Positions 8,532 through 17,257 of a DNA stretch of 64,000 nt are shown here, one piece after another. The translations under genes and the position numbers were made by a program. This DNA is from Brachybacterium saurashtrense (GTDB taxonomy: Bacteria; Actinomycetota; Actinomycetes; Actinomycetales; Dermabacteraceae): assembly GCF_003355475.1 (NCBI RefSeq), contig NZ_CP031356.1, positions 1,922,001 through 1,986,000 on the forward strand, in the 5' to 3' direction. Positions within the stretch are counted from its first letter, which is position 1, and every line of letters begins with the position of its first letter. Under the pieces are notes generated by a model. That model worked only from the letters and a program-made list of their open reading frames with translations, did no database searches and was not told the DNA's origin.

Positions 8532-9525
8532 CGTCGGCCTCCTGGCGGGTCGGGCTGGGGGTGGGCTCCGCGTCCGTTCCGGACGCGGAGCGTGCGGTGA
8601 GGGCGAGATAGGCGTCCTCGAGGGTCACCGGCGCGAGGGAGTAGCTCTCCACCCTGCCCTCGGCGCGGCGCGCGGCGGCCCAGGCCACGGCCTCCGCCGC
8701 GTCGTGCGCCGCGACGGTGAGCAGCGTGCGCCGGCCGGCGCGCACCCGGCGCCGGGCCGGCAGATGCGGATCCGCCGCGGACGGGTCCTCCGCGTCCGAG
8801 GACAGCCGCAGCTCCAGACGCAGATCCGTGTCCTGGGTCCCGCGCAGGCTCGCGGGCGACCCCTCGGCGACCAGGCAGCCCCGGTCGAGCACGACCAGTT
8901 CGTCGACGACCCGTTCGGCCTCGGCGACGTTGTGGGTCACCAGCAGGACGCCGCTGCCACGATCGCCGCGACGGCGCACGGCGTCCCAGAGCAGGCGGCG
9001 CCGCGAGGCGTCGATGTCGTTGGTGGGCTCGTCGAGGATCAGCAGGGCGGTGGGCGCCGCCACGGCCATGGCGAAGGCCGTCAGGCGACGGATCCCTCCG
9101 GAGAGTCCGCCGCCCTCCGGCAGGGCACGCCGGTCCAGCCATGGCCCGATGTCCAGCTCCTCGGCCAGGTCGATCGCCGCTCGTCGGGCATCCCGCACCG
9201 TCATCCCGCGCAGGCGGCCGGCGATCTCGATGGCCGCGCGGGGGGTGAGTCCGTCGATCGGCGCCTGCGCCTGGGGCTGGAGGGCGACGTGCCGCCGCGC
9301 TGCCGCCGGGTCCCGCACGGCGTCCGCACCGCCCACCCGGATCCGGCCTCCCCCGGGGCGGAGCAGCCCCACGACCTGGGAGACCAGCGTGGTCTTGCCG
9401 GCGCCGTTGTGGCCCAGCAGGCCCACCACCTCTCCTGCGCGGACGCGCAGCGAGATGTCGTCATTGGCGATGACCCGACCGTAGCGGCGGGTGAGCCCGG
9501 TGATCTGCAGGACGTCCGCGTCCAT
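8524..9525 (-). CDS. ABC transporter ATP-binding protein
   Basis: Nucleotide-binding subunit paired with the permease at 7725-8531. It has Walker A GHNGAGKTT (near residue 43), Q-loop ALQPQAQ, Walker B LLILDEPTND and the H-loop VTHN. The signature loop is degenerate (GGGLSGGIRRL), still close to LSGGQ. A C-terminal extension of about 110 residues with an acidic tail follows the ATPase core. The ATG at 9523-9525 is used because the sequence upstream is the operator/promoter region. Transcription probably starts from TTGACG-17-TACCGT at 9596-9624, under the TetR-type regulator encoded divergently. Confidence 0.93.
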   Translation of the reverse strand: MDADVLQITGLTRRYGRVIANDDISLRVRAGEVVGLLGHNGAGKTTLVSQVVGLLRPGGGRIRVGGADAVRDPAAARRHVALQPQAQAPIDGLTPRAAIEIAGRLRGMTVRDARRAAIDLAEELDIGPWLDRRALPEGGGLSGGIRRLTAFAMAVAAPTALLILDEPTNDIDASRRRLLWDAVRRRGDRGSGVLLVTHNVAEAERVVDELVVLDRGCLVAEGSPASLRGTQDTDLRLELRLSSDAEDPSAADPHLPARRRVRAGRRTLLTVAAHDAAEAVAWAAARRAEGRVESYSLAPVTLEDAYLALTARSASGTDAEPTPSPTRQEADDD

Positions 9526-9589
9526 GTCCGCTCCTCGCTTTCCCGGCACCCCGGGAGACCCATAGAATTGGGATTCCGTCAGTATCTCA

Positions 9590-9619
9590 ATACCCACGGT
9601 ATGTGGATACCATGGGTAC
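9590..9619. promoter_or_regulatory. Probable TetR operator
   Basis: A 28-bp interrupted palindrome (core 9591-9618): outer arms TACCCA/TGGGTA, inner arms GGTAT/ATACC, centre GTGG. It lies between the divergent ABC operon and TetR gene, overlapping the ABC promoter and the -35 region of the TetR gene. Size and symmetry suit a TetR dimer pair. Binding by the adjacent regulator is inferred. Confidence 0.65.
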
Positions 9620-9624
9620 GTCAA
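9596..9624 (-). promoter_or_regulatory. Promoter of ABC exporter operon (TTGACG - 17 - TACCGT)
   Basis: On the minus strand, TTGACG (9619-9624) and TACCGT (9596-9601) are spaced exactly 17 bases apart. The ABC start lies about 70 bases downstream. The whole spacer and -10 are covered by the palindrome at 9590-9619. Confidence 0.6.
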
Positions 9625-9648
9625 GGGTCGCGGCTCTACCCTGGGAGC

Positions 9649-10296
9649 ATGACGGAGCTCCCCGACCCCCTCTCGCGTCGAGACAGCCAACGGCGCACGC
9701 GCACCGCACTCGTGGCCGCAGCCCGTCAGGTGTTCTCCGAGGACGGCTACCACGCGGCGGGCCTGGCACGGATCGCCCGGGTGGCCGGCTACTCGAAGGG
9801 CGCCGTCTACTCGAACTTCGACGGCAAGTCCGCCCTGTTCCTGGCGGTCTTGGACGAGAACCTGGAGCTCGCGGACGCGGACCCCCACCACGATCCCTTC
9901 GACCGGGTCGCGGAGCCGGACTCCACCGGCCGGAGCATCGCCGAGGGCGAGGGCTACCCGCAGCACGCGACGCAGGGCTTCGCCCTGGCGACGCTGGAGT
10001 TCATCGCGAGCGCCGCCCGGGACGAGACGCTCGCCCCCCAGCTGCACAAGCGCATGCGCCGGCTGCTGGATCGCTACGAGACGGTCGCCCGCGACTCCCG
10101 CGCCGACCACGAGACCCTCACCACCGCCCAGGTGGGCTCGCTCCTGGCGGCGCTGGATCAGGGCACCGGTCTGCTCCTGCTCGCCGGGGACGTGCTCCCG
10201 GACCGTGCCATCTTCACCGCCGGGGTGCGCCGGCTCCTCGATCCGGCACGCGCCGCGGACGAGGACGGGCGGGCCGAGGACCACCGCGCTCGATGA
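9649..10296 (+). CDS. TetR/AcrR family transcriptional regulator
   Basis: 215-residue repressor. The N-terminal HTH (about residues 15-62) includes ARQVFSEDGYHAAGLARIAR and AGYSKGAVYSNFDGKSALF, the classic TetR recognition helix and YxxF end. The C-terminal part is an all-helical ligand domain. It probably represses the divergent ABC exporter and itself through the palindrome at 9590-9619. TACCCT ends six bases before the ATG, so its own mRNA looks leaderless. Inducer unknown. Confidence 0.92.
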   Translation: MTELPDPLSRRDSQRRTRTALVAAARQVFSEDGYHAAGLARIARVAGYSKGAVYSNFDGKSALFLAVLDENLELADADPHHDPFDRVAEPDSTGRSIAEGEGYPQHATQGFALATLEFIASAARDETLAPQLHKRMRRLLDRYETVARDSRADHETLTTAQVGSLLAALDQGTGLLLLAGDVLPDRAIFTAGVRRLLDPARAADEDGRAEDHRAR

Positions 10297-10416
10297 GGGC
10301 CCGCGGCGAGCCGGCACCGCGCCGTGCCGCAGCGAGGGCCCGGCCCCGTGGGACCGTCCTCAGGATGTGGGCGCCGCCCGTCCCCTCCTCCCGGCTCTCC
10401 GCGACACCCCGACGGT

Positions 10417-10866
10417 TCACCCTGCGCCGCCGCCTGCCTGCGTGGCCTGGGCGAGCATCACCAGGATGCCGCTGGGGCCGCGCAGGTAGGTGAGCCGGTA
10501 CACGCCCTGGTAGTCGGCCACGCCGCGCAGCGGATGGCAGCCGTGACGGGCGGCGATCTCGAGCGCCGCGTCGAGGTCGTCGACGGAGAGGGCGATGCGG
10601 TGCATGCCGATCTCGTGCGGCTGGGTCGGGGCGGTCTCGAGCGCTGTCGGGTGGAGGTACTCGAACAGCTCGATCCGGCCGTGGCCGTCGGCCGTCTGCA
10701 GGAGGGCGATGCGGGCGTGGTTGCCGTCCAGGCCCACGGCCGTCTCCGCCCACGGCCCGCTCACCTCGTCCCGGCCCAGCACGGTGAGGCCCAGATCCGT
10801 GAAGAAGGCGATCGCCTCCTCGAGGTCCCTCACGGCGATGCCCACGTTCTCCAGTCGGGTGCTCAT
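10417..10866 (-). CDS. VOC family protein (glyoxalase/dioxygenase fold)
   Basis: 149-residue cytosolic protein with two betaalphabetabetabeta modules. The first starts ENVGIAVRDLEEAIAFFTDL, the second MHRIALSVDDLDAALEIA. Metal-ligand candidates are the His at the second module start and the Glu in GRIELFEYL. It could be a lyase or an epimerase; the sequence does not tell which. TACGGT lies seven bases before the ATG. It follows the exporter operon but is separated from it by a strong terminator. Confidence 0.85.
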   Translation of the reverse strand: MSTRLENVGIAVRDLEEAIAFFTDLGLTVLGRDEVSGPWAETAVGLDGNHARIALLQTADGHGRIELFEYLHPTALETAPTQPHEIGMHRIALSVDDLDAALEIAARHGCHPLRGVADYQGVYRLTYLRGPSGILVMLAQATQAGGGAG

Positions 10867-10881
10867 GGTCGCCACCGTAGT

Positions 10882-10923
10882 CCTCCTCGCCGTGCGCGGC
10901 ACGGGCCGCGCACGGCGAGGAGG
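10882..10923. terminator. Hairpin terminator after ABC exporter operon
   Basis: A perfect 19-bp stem (10882-10900 with 10905-10923) and a 4-base loop. It lies 27 bases downstream of the exporter permease stop and just upstream of the VOC start, isolating the two units. Confidence 0.85.
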
Positions 10924-10949
10924 GGCGGGAAGGGGCGAGCAGGGCGGGC

Positions 10950-12623
10950 TCAGGCGGTGATGAGGTCGCGGCGCCGGAATCCCGCCGCGCCGAGCAGCGC
11001 CAGCACCGCCCCGCTCCCGGCGAGCACGGCGACCGCCGCCCAGGAGATGTCCTCGGCGGGGTGCTGGCCCACGTGCCGGAACACAGAGGTGGCGAGCACG
11101 GCGTCGTCGAGCTGCAGCATGTCGCCCACCAGCGCGAGCACGGCCCCGTACACGAACACCACCCAGGTCAGGCCCACCAGTCGCGGCACGATCCCGTAGA
11201 GCGCGACGGCGAACCCCAACAGCGCCCAGACGGCGGCGGTGTGCACCACCTGGCCCAGCAGCACCGGGCCCAGCAGGCTCCAGTCCCCGGTGGCCAGTGC
11301 GGCGCCCACCCCGTTGCCGAGCCCCGCCAGCACGAACAGCCACAGCGCGCCGAGGCCGGTCACGGCGACCCAGGCGAGCACCCAGCTGCTGCGGGAGACG
11401 GCCGTGGCGAGCACCGGCTCGGTGCGCACGCCCTGCTCCTCGGAGCGGAGGCTCTGCACGGAGACGATCGCGAAGACCGCGATCATCAGCGCGTAGTAGA
11501 TGCCCATGAAGCCCAGGTAGCCGTCCACCATGCCCTCGGCGCCGCCGAACACGGCGAGGATCTCCTCGGGCATGCCGGCGGCGTTCTCCGCCATCGGCTG
11601 CACGAAGGCGCCGAAGGTGACACCGGCGAGCGCCAGCGCGAAGGACCACCACAGCAGGGTGGCGCGCTGGAGACGGAAGGCGAGGGTGAACGGTCCGTGC
11701 AGCCAGCCGGGGGCCGCGGCGTCGCCCAGCCGGTCCGGCAGGATGCCCGCGGCGAGGTCGCGCCGGGTCTGGAGCGCGAATCCCGCCGCGACCAGCAGTG
11801 CCGTGGCCGCGAGCGAGAGCGCCAGCGGCCACCAGCGGTCCAGGGTGAGCGGCGCGGTCTGCTGCGCCCAGCCGAACGGGGAGAGCCAGGAGAGCCAGCC
11901 CAGGTCCCCGCCCTGCAGGGAGGACATGTCCCCCAGCCCGCGCAGCACGAACGCGGCGGCGAGGACCGCCCCGGCCAGGCCGGAGGCGGCGCGGGAGAAG
12001 GGGGACAGCTGCACGGTCACCGCGGTCACCCCGGCGAACACGAGGCCCACGGCGCCGATGCTCGCGGCGAACAGCAGCGAGGAGGCGAAGGAGCCGGGGT
12101 CGCTGGGCGAGACGAAGAACATCCCCGCCATCAGCACGGCCATCAGCACGTTCATCGCCGCGACCAGGAGCAGCGCGGCGGCGAGCGGGGCATGGCGGCC
12201 CACCACGGAGGCGCGCACCAGCTCGGCCCGGCCCGTCTGCTCCTCGACGCGCGTGTGACGGGTGACGGTCATGATGCTCATGAGCGCCGCGCCGATCATG
12301 AGGTACCCGCCGTACAGGCCCACCAGGAAGCGGGCGGTGGTGATCTCGTCGAACCCGTACCCGGGCCCGCCGATCAGGGCGACGACGGGATTGGAGGCGA
12401 GCACGGCGAAGGAGGCCAGCGCCTCCTCGTCGAGCACCACGCCGAGCGCGGTGGTGAAGTAGCCGAGCATGAGGGTCAGGCCCAGCACCCAGGCGGGGAA
12501 CCGGATCCGGTCGCGGCGCAGCATGAAGCGCAGCATCGACCAGGTGCCGGCGAGCGCGCCGCCGTGCTCGGCGGCGACGGGGGCGACGGTGGCGGCCCGG
12601 TGGGCGGCGGTGGTGGTGGTCAT
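10950..12623 (-). CDS. Large ABC exporter permease (duplicated 6TM halves)
   Basis: 557-residue membrane protein with about twelve hydrophobic segments in two halves, as in actinobacterial multidrug/antibiotic exporter permeases. Both halves carry related pieces, e.g. [17 protein letters not shown] and [20 protein letters not shown] (the EEQTGR/E-P-L-A coupling motif). The start overlaps the ATPase stop by four bases (ATGA). It is the last gene of the TetR-ATPase-permease operon. Confidence 0.93.
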   Translation of the reverse strand: MTTTTAAHRAATVAPVAAEHGGALAGTWSMLRFMLRRDRIRFPAWVLGLTLMLGYFTTALGVVLDEEALASFAVLASNPVVALIGGPGYGFDEITTARFLVGLYGGYLMIGAALMSIMTVTRHTRVEEQTGRAELVRASVVGRHAPLAAALLLVAAMNVLMAVLMAGMFFVSPSDPGSFASSLLFAASIGAVGLVFAGVTAVTVQLSPFSRAASGLAGAVLAAAFVLRGLGDMSSLQGGDLGWLSWLSPFGWAQQTAPLTLDRWWPLALSLAATALLVAAGFALQTRRDLAAGILPDRLGDAAAPGWLHGPFTLAFRLQRATLLWWSFALALAGVTFGAFVQPMAENAAGMPEEILAVFGGAEGMVDGYLGFMGIYYALMIAVFAIVSVQSLRSEEQGVRTEPVLATAVSRSSWVLAWVAVTGLGALWLFVLAGLGNGVGAALATGDWSLLGPVLLGQVVHTAAVWALLGFAVALYGIVPRLVGLTWVVFVYGAVLALVGDMLQLDDAVLATSVFRHVGQHPAEDISWAAVAVLAGSGAVLALLGAAGFRRRDLITA

Positions 12624-13549
12624 GACGCGCTCCTGTGCAGCTCGTCGCCGTAGTGGCGCAGCAGCAGCTGCTCGAGGGTGGGCGGGGTGGCGGTGAGGGC
12701 CTCGACGCCGTGGGCGGAGAGGTCCCGCATGAGGGCGGGCAGGTGGGCGGCGTCCACGTCGAAGCGGAGGTGGTCGCCGTCCTGGTGGACGGCATGGACG
12801 CCCTCCCGGTCGGCGAGGCCGTCGACGGGCCGGGAGGTGCGGACGGTGACCGCGGTGCGGGAGAGGTGCCGCAGGTCCTCGAGGGTGCCGGATTCCACGA
12901 TCCGCCCGTGGCGGACGATGGAGATGCGATCGGCGAGCACTTCGACCTGGGCGAGGATGTGGCTGGAGAGCAGCACGGTGCGCCCGGCGTCCTTGACCTC
13001 GCGGATGCACTCCTGGAACACGGCCTCCATCAGCGGGTCCAGGCCCGCGGTGGGTTCGTCCAGCAGCAGCAGGTCCACGTCCGAGGCGAGGGCGGAGATC
13101 AGCGCGACCTTCTGCCGGTTGCCCTTGGAGTAGGTGCGGCCCTTCTTGCGTGGATCGAGGTCGAAGCGCTCGATGAGCTCGTCGCGCTTGCGCCGGTTCA
13201 CCCCGCCGCGCAGGCGGGCGAAGAGGTCGATCGCCTCCCCGCCGGTCATGCCGGGCCACAGCTCCACGTCCCCGGGCACGTAGGCGAGGTGGCGGTGCAG
13301 CTGCACCGCGTCGGTCCAGGGGTCGCCGCCGAGCAGGCGCACGGTGCCGGCGTCGTGGCGCAGGATGCCCAGCAGGATGCGGATGGTGGTGGACTTGCCG
13401 GCGCCGTTGGGGCCCAGCAGGCCGTGGACCTCGCCGGGGGCCACCTCGAGGTCGAGGCCGTCCAGCGCTCGGACGGCGCCGAAGCTCTTGGTGAGGCCTG
13501 AGAGGGAGATCGCGGGGGCGGTGCCGTCCGCGTGGGTGTGAGAGGTCAT
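12620..13549 (-). CDS. ABC transporter ATP-binding protein
   Basis: 309-residue ATPase for the permease at 10950-12623. It has Walker [10 protein letters not shown], signature [15 protein letters not shown] (LSGGQ replaced by SKGNRQ, typical of this exporter family), Walker [14 protein letters not shown] and H-loop LSSH. A C-terminal regulatory segment of about 90 residues follows. It overlaps the upstream TetR gene and the downstream permease by four bases each, so all three form one translationally coupled operon. Confidence 0.94.
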   Translation of the reverse strand: MTSHTHADGTAPAISLSGLTKSFGAVRALDGLDLEVAPGEVHGLLGPNGAGKSTTIRILLGILRHDAGTVRLLGGDPWTDAVQLHRHLAYVPGDVELWPGMTGGEAIDLFARLRGGVNRRKRDELIERFDLDPRKKGRTYSKGNRQKVALISALASDVDLLLLDEPTAGLDPLMEAVFQECIREVKDAGRTVLLSSHILAQVEVLADRISIVRHGRIVESGTLEDLRHLSRTAVTVRTSRPVDGLADREGVHAVHQDGDHLRFDVDAAHLPALMRDLSAHGVEALTATPPTLEQLLLRHYGDELHRSAS

Positions 13550-14316
13550 GAGGGGGTCTTCCCTTCGTGTGGCGCGGGAGGGGGCGGGGCGTCCTCGCCC
13601 GGCGGATCGTGGGGGCTGCCCGGTGTGGCACGCGGCCCGGGGCCGGCGGCAGGGTCGGTGCGCGCCTCGCCAGCGGGGCCGGCGGCGGGGCCGCCGGCGG
13701 TGTCGTGGCCGGGGTGCCCCTCCGGCAGGGAGTCGAGCAGGCCGTCGCGGTACAGGTCGAAGAGCACCGGCACCAGGCGGGCCATCGAGCCCTGGAGGTC
13801 CTCGGTGCCCAGGGCATGACGGATCCGCGGCTCGAGCAGCACCGGCGCCAGGGCGAGCATCGCGATCATCGTGGACTGGGCGCGGCGGTCCGGCATCGGG
13901 CGGAAGGTGTAGCCGGCGAAGCCCTGCTCCACCATCTCCTCCACCACCTGGACGTAGTGGTCGAAGAAACGCTGCCCCTGCGCGGAGGGGTCGAGCAGCG
14001 AGGCGAGCAGGTACTCCACGTAGCTGCGCATCGGCCCGGCGGTGAGCAGCTCGCCCACCAGCATCGGGGAGGCGGTGGCGTGCTCGCGCTTGATGTCGGT
14101 GAGGGCCTCGAACACGTGGTCGTCGCAGGCCTCGCGCAGCTGCGCCTTGGAGCCGAAGTGATGGATCACCAGCCCGGGCGAGACCTCCGCCGCGGCGGCG
14201 ATCTGCCGCACCGTGGTGCGGGTGAAGCCGTGCGCGGCGAACAGGGAGATCGCCGCGTCCCGGATCCGCTCGGCGGTGCCCGGCGCGGTGTGCGGCGCCC
14301 GCTTGGTTGAACTCAT
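13546..14316 (-). CDS. TetR family transcriptional regulator
   Basis: 256-residue regulator, first gene of the exporter operon. The HTH (about residues 14-60) reads [20 protein letters not shown] then [17 protein letters not shown]. The C-terminal 55 residues are Pro/Gly/Ala-rich and probably disordered, longer than usual. It is expected to autorepress the operon; a near-palindromic GTTT-AATATT-GAAC lies directly before the start codon. Divergent from an XRE-type regulator. Ligand unknown. Confidence 0.9.
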   Translation of the reverse strand: MSSTKRAPHTAPGTAERIRDAAISLFAAHGFTRTTVRQIAAAAEVSPGLVIHHFGSKAQLREACDDHVFEALTDIKREHATASPMLVGELLTAGPMRSYVEYLLASLLDPSAQGQRFFDHYVQVVEEMVEQGFAGYTFRPMPDRRAQSTMIAMLALAPVLLEPRIRHALGTEDLQGSMARLVPVLFDLYRDGLLDSLPEGHPGHDTAGGPAAGPAGEARTDPAAGPGPRATPGSPHDPPGEDAPPPPAPHEGKTPS

Positions 14317-14330
14317 GTTTAATATTGAAC
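14317..14330. promoter_or_regulatory. AT-rich palindrome at TetR start
   Basis: Near-perfect 14-bp palindrome (12 of 14 positions symmetric) directly abutting the TetR ATG, an AT-rich island in very GC-rich DNA. A TTGACA lies at 14348-14353 on the same (minus) strand, and between them is a GCCTG/CAGGC inverted repeat (14331-14347). Together they look like the autoregulated exporter promoter. Confidence 0.5.
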
Positions 14331-14393
14331 GCCTGTTTGGCGCAGGCTGTCAATCCCACGACCGAGGTCACCGTTCCCGCGTACCCTCACACC

Positions 14394-15278
14394 ATGGACA
14401 ATCGCACGGAGACCCGGGACTTCCTCATGACGCGCCGGGCGAGGCTGCGCCCGGAGGACACCGGGCTGCCGGACTTCGGCGGCATCCGCCGTGTGCCCGG
14501 GCTGCGCCGCGAGGAGGTGGCGCTGCTGGCGGGGATGAGCGTCGAGTACTACACGCGCCTGGAGCGCGGGGGTCTGGCCGGGGTGTCCCAGAGCATCCTC
14601 GACGCCCTGGTGCGCGCCCTGCAGCTCGACGACGCGGAGCGGGAGCACCTGCTGGACCTGGCCCGCTCGGCCGGGCCGGCCCCGAGCCCGGCGCGACGCC
14701 GACGCGGGCAGGTCTCCCACAGCCTCCAGCGCCTGCTGGACGGCATGACCGGGGTGCCGGCGTTCATCCGCAACGGCCGGCTCGACGTGCTCGCGATCAA
14801 CGCGCTGGGACAGATGCTGTACTCGGAGGCGTTCGTGCACTCCGCGCGGCCGGTGAACCTGGCCCGGTTCTGCTTCCTGGACGAGGGCGCGCAGCGGCTG
14901 TACCCGGACTGGCAGAAGGCCGCGGAGACCTCCGTGGCGCTGCTGCGCACGGAAGCGGGCCGGGACCCGTCGGACGAGGGGCTGACGGAGCTCGTGGGCG
15001 AGCTGTCCACGCGCTCCGAGGAGTTCCGGCGGCTGTGGGCGAAGCACGAGGTGCGGCTGCACCGCAGCGGGACCAAGACCTTCCGCCATCCGCTGGTCGG
15101 GGAGCTCGTGCTGGCGATGGACGCGCTGGAGATGCCCGCCCAGCAGGGCCTGACCCTCACCGCGTACAGCGCCGAGCCGGGCACCCCCTCCGAGGAGAGG
15201 ATGCACCGGCTCGCAGCGCAGGTGGGCGGCGCCGACGTCGCGGTGCGGACCGCGCAGGAGTCCGTCATCGCGCGGTGA
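14394..15278 (+). CDS. XRE family regulator with MmyB/MltR-type ligand-binding domain
   Basis: 294-residue DNA-binding protein. The N-terminal HTH (about residues 10-80) has FLMTRRARLRPED, RRVPGLRREEVALLAGMSVE and YYTRLERG, the hallmark of this subfamily. The C-terminal PAS-like domain starts VPAFIRNGRLDVLAINALG and is thought to bind fatty-acid-like ligands in relatives. The ATG at 14394 has TACCCT ending six bases upstream; an earlier in-frame ATG at 14307 would overlap the TetR gene. Family members often control neighbouring dehydrogenase genes, fitting the redox genes that follow. It is the only intact member of its family here. Confidence 0.92.
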   Translation: MDNRTETRDFLMTRRARLRPEDTGLPDFGGIRRVPGLRREEVALLAGMSVEYYTRLERGGLAGVSQSILDALVRALQLDDAEREHLLDLARSAGPAPSPARRRRGQVSHSLQRLLDGMTGVPAFIRNGRLDVLAINALGQMLYSEAFVHSARPVNLARFCFLDEGAQRLYPDWQKAAETSVALLRTEAGRDPSDEGLTELVGELSTRSEEFRRLWAKHEVRLHRSGTKTFRHPLVGELVLAMDALEMPAQQGLTLTAYSAEPGTPSEERMHRLAAQVGGADVAVRTAQESVIAR

Positions 15279-15296
15279 CGGGCGCCGCGGCAGCGG

Positions 15297-15668
15297 TCAG
15301 CGCGGGTCCACGCGCACGGTCGCCGCGCGGGTGCGCTCGGCGATCATCGGCGGCAGGTACGGGCTGCCGGCGTACTTCTGCGAGTAGGCGGCGTCGATCG
15401 CGTCGTCGAGCTGCCCGGCGACCGGGGTGAAGGCCACCTCGGTGTCGAGGCCGCCGGCGGTGATCCGTCCCGCCTTCTGGGCAAGTGCGGACCGGTACCA
15501 GCGGGAGGCGGTGCCGTTGTAGGCCCGCACGTAGACGGCGCCGTCGACCACCACCGACCAGATCCAGGTCAGGGTGCCCGGGGTGTGGCCGTCGGCGCGG
15601 TAGGGGGCGATGTGGAAGTCGTCGCTGCCGGCGATCGCCTGCAGCTGCTCGGTGGTCCAGGTGCTCAT
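15297..15668 (-). CDS. DUF2255 family protein
   Basis: 123-residue cytosolic protein. Conserved features are the opening WTTEQLQAIAGSDDFHIAPY and the central VVVDGAVYVRAYNGTASRWY, a pattern seen in DUF2255 proteins, which are often annotated near nitroreductases and aldo/keto reductases. No enzymatic function is established. It lies downstream of the reductase gene but is separated from it by a terminator and converges with the XRE gene. Confidence 0.8.
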   Translation of the reverse strand: MSTWTTEQLQAIAGSDDFHIAPYRADGHTPGTLTWIWSVVVDGAVYVRAYNGTASRWYRSALAQKAGRITAGGLDTEVAFTPVAGQLDDAIDAAYSQKYAGSPYLPPMIAERTRAATVRVDPR

Positions 15669-15692
15669 GGTGTCGGTGAGGTCCTCTCGTGA

Positions 15693-15732
15693 GAGGTGCG
15701 CCGCCGGGCCTCCCGGCCCGGCGGCGCACCTC
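15693..15732. terminator. Hairpin terminator after aldo/keto reductase
   Basis: A perfect 18-bp stem (15693-15710 with 15715-15732), loop TCCC, 22 bases downstream of the reductase stop on the minus strand. Confidence 0.87.
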
Positions 15733-15754
15733 GGGGTCGTGTCCTGCGTGCGGC

Positions 15755-16612
15755 TTACTTGCCGCTGTAGACGGGGAAGGCGCTGGCCTCGCCGTAGTCC
15801 TGGTCGTGCAGATCCTTCAGCACGGCCATGTCCTCGTCGGAGATGACGAAGTCGACCTGCGCGTTGGAGCGCATGTGGTCCGGGTTCGCAGTCTTGGGCA
15901 GCGAGACGGTGCCCAGCTGGATCGTGTAGCGGATGCACAGCTGCGGCACGGTGACGCCGTACCGCTCGGCCATGGCCACCACGTCCGCGTTGTCGAGGAT
16001 CTGCCCGTGGGCGATCGGCGAGTACGCCTCGACGACGATGCCCTTCGAGTCGCAGTACTCCAGCAGCGCGGAGGGCGTGTTGCCGGCGTGGACGAGCAGC
16101 TGGTTCGCGTGCGGGACGACGGTGCTGCCCGCGAGGAGGTTCTCGAGGTCCTCCTGCAGGAAGTTCGAGACCCCGATGGCGCGGAGCTTGCCCGCCCGGT
16201 GCGCCTCCTCCAGCGCCCGCCAGGCCTGACGGTTGCCGTCGGCGTAGTCGCCGCCGCGGAAGTCCTGCCAGGGCTGCGGGGCGTGGATGAGCATCAGGTC
16301 GATGTAGTCCAGGCCCATGGTGCGCAGCGACTCGTCGATGGCGGCGACCGCCTGGTCGTAGTCCTTGATCTCCGCGGCGAGCTTCGTCGAGACGAACAGC
16401 TCCTCGCGGGGCACGCTCGCAGTGCGGACCCCTTCGCCGACGCCGCGCTCGTTGCCGTAGGCCTGGGCGGTGTCGATGTTGCGGTAGCCGATCTCGACCG
16501 CAGCGCGCACCGCGTCGGCGACCTTGTCGTCGTCGATGAACCAGGTGCCGAGGCCCAGGGTGGGGATCTCGACGCCGCCCGCCAGGGTGCGGGTCTCGTT
16601 CAGGATGGTCAT
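15755..16612 (-). CDS. Aldo/keto reductase
   Basis: 285-residue NADPH-dependent (alpha/beta)8 oxidoreductase, 2,5-diketogluconate-reductase-like. The catalytic tetrad is visible: Asp and Tyr in NIDTAQAYGNE, Lys in FVSTKLAAE, His in LMLIHAPQPW. The cofactor-binding end reads VSLPKTANPDHMRSN. The start overlaps the cupin stop by four bases, so it is the second gene of the cupin-reductase operon. That operon is headed by one of the three shared motifs (17203-17217). Substrate unknown. Confidence 0.93.
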   Translation of the reverse strand: MTILNETRTLAGGVEIPTLGLGTWFIDDDKVADAVRAAVEIGYRNIDTAQAYGNERGVGEGVRTASVPREELFVSTKLAAEIKDYDQAVAAIDESLRTMGLDYIDLMLIHAPQPWQDFRGGDYADGNRQAWRALEEAHRAGKLRAIGVSNFLQEDLENLLAGSTVVPHANQLLVHAGNTPSALLEYCDSKGIVVEAYSPIAHGQILDNADVVAMAERYGVTVPQLCIRYTIQLGTVSLPKTANPDHMRSNAQVDFVISDEDMAVLKDLHDQDYGEASAFPVYSGK

Positions 16613-17043
16613 GCGTTCTCTCCGTTCTCGTGCAGAGCGCGGTACACCTCGTCGGTGACCGGCTCGAGCCATTCGTTGCTGACGCCCTCGCCGGGCGTGA
16701 TGAAGGCCAGGTGCGAGAACCAGCTGTCGGCCTTCGCCCCGTGCCAGTGCTTGGTCCCGGCCGGGATCCGGACCACGGAGCCGGGGACAAGGCTGAGGGG
16801 CTCCTCGCCGTCCGCCTGGTACCAGCCGGAGCCGGCGGTGCACAGCAGGATCTGGTCCCCGCCGCCGTCGCTGCCGTGGTGGATGTGCCAGTTGTTGCGG
16901 CAGCCCGGCTCGAAGGTCACGTTGCTCACCGGGACGCTGCCGCCGGCCAGCGGGGCCAGGTAGCTCTGTCCGATGAAGTACTGCGCGAAGGCCTCGTTGG
17001 CCTCTCCGGTCGGGAAGATCTGTTCGAACTCTCCGTCGCTCAT
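16609..17043 (-). CDS. Cupin domain protein
   Basis: 144-residue single-domain cupin. Motif 1 is NNWHIHHGSDGGGDQILLC (metal-binding His residues) and motif 2 is PGSVVRIPAGTKHWHGA. Such proteins occur next to aldo/keto reductases and carboxymuconolactone decarboxylases in Gram-positive redox clusters. Coupled to the reductase by an ATGA overlap. Its promoter region holds TAGCGT (17175-17180, minus strand) with the shared motif exactly 22 bases further upstream. Confidence 0.9.
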   Translation of the reverse strand: MSDGEFEQIFPTGEANEAFAQYFIGQSYLAPLAGGSVPVSNVTFEPGCRNNWHIHHGSDGGGDQILLCTAGSGWYQADGEEPLSLVPGSVVRIPAGTKHWHGAKADSWFSHLAFITPGEGVSNEWLEPVTDEVYRALHENGENA

Positions 17044-17174
17044 GTCTGCCTCCTCAGGTGGTGGTGCGGGCCGTCGGCCGCCCGGTGGCGGCGCGGGCCG
17101 GGCCCGAGCTCCGAGCGCCCTCTCGGCGCGCTCCCGGCTCGTCGCCGACCCTCGGCTCCCGCCGTGATGCCTTC

Positions 17175-17217
17175 ACGCTAGGACCGTGCCGCGGCAGGTG
17201 GCAGTCCCTGCGAGTAC
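17175..17217 (-). promoter_or_regulatory. Activator-type promoter of cupin-reductase operon (shared motif copy 1)
   Basis: On the minus strand, GTACTCGCAGGGACT (17203-17217) is followed after 22 bases by TAGCGT (17175-17180), a fitting -10. No canonical -35 is seen; the motif sits just upstream of where it would be. The same arrangement recurs at 22028-22070. Predicted leader of about 125 bases to the cupin ATG. Confidence 0.5.
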
Positions 17218-17257
17218 CACCCCTGCTCCGGGCACCCCTGCGATGCCGGCGCGGGCA

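Noticed and set aside
10417-12795. Long minus-strand frame spanning the VOC gene and the exporter permease
   Set aside because: Only its last 149 codons (VOC protein) carry family motifs; the rest is a shadow of the permease frame.
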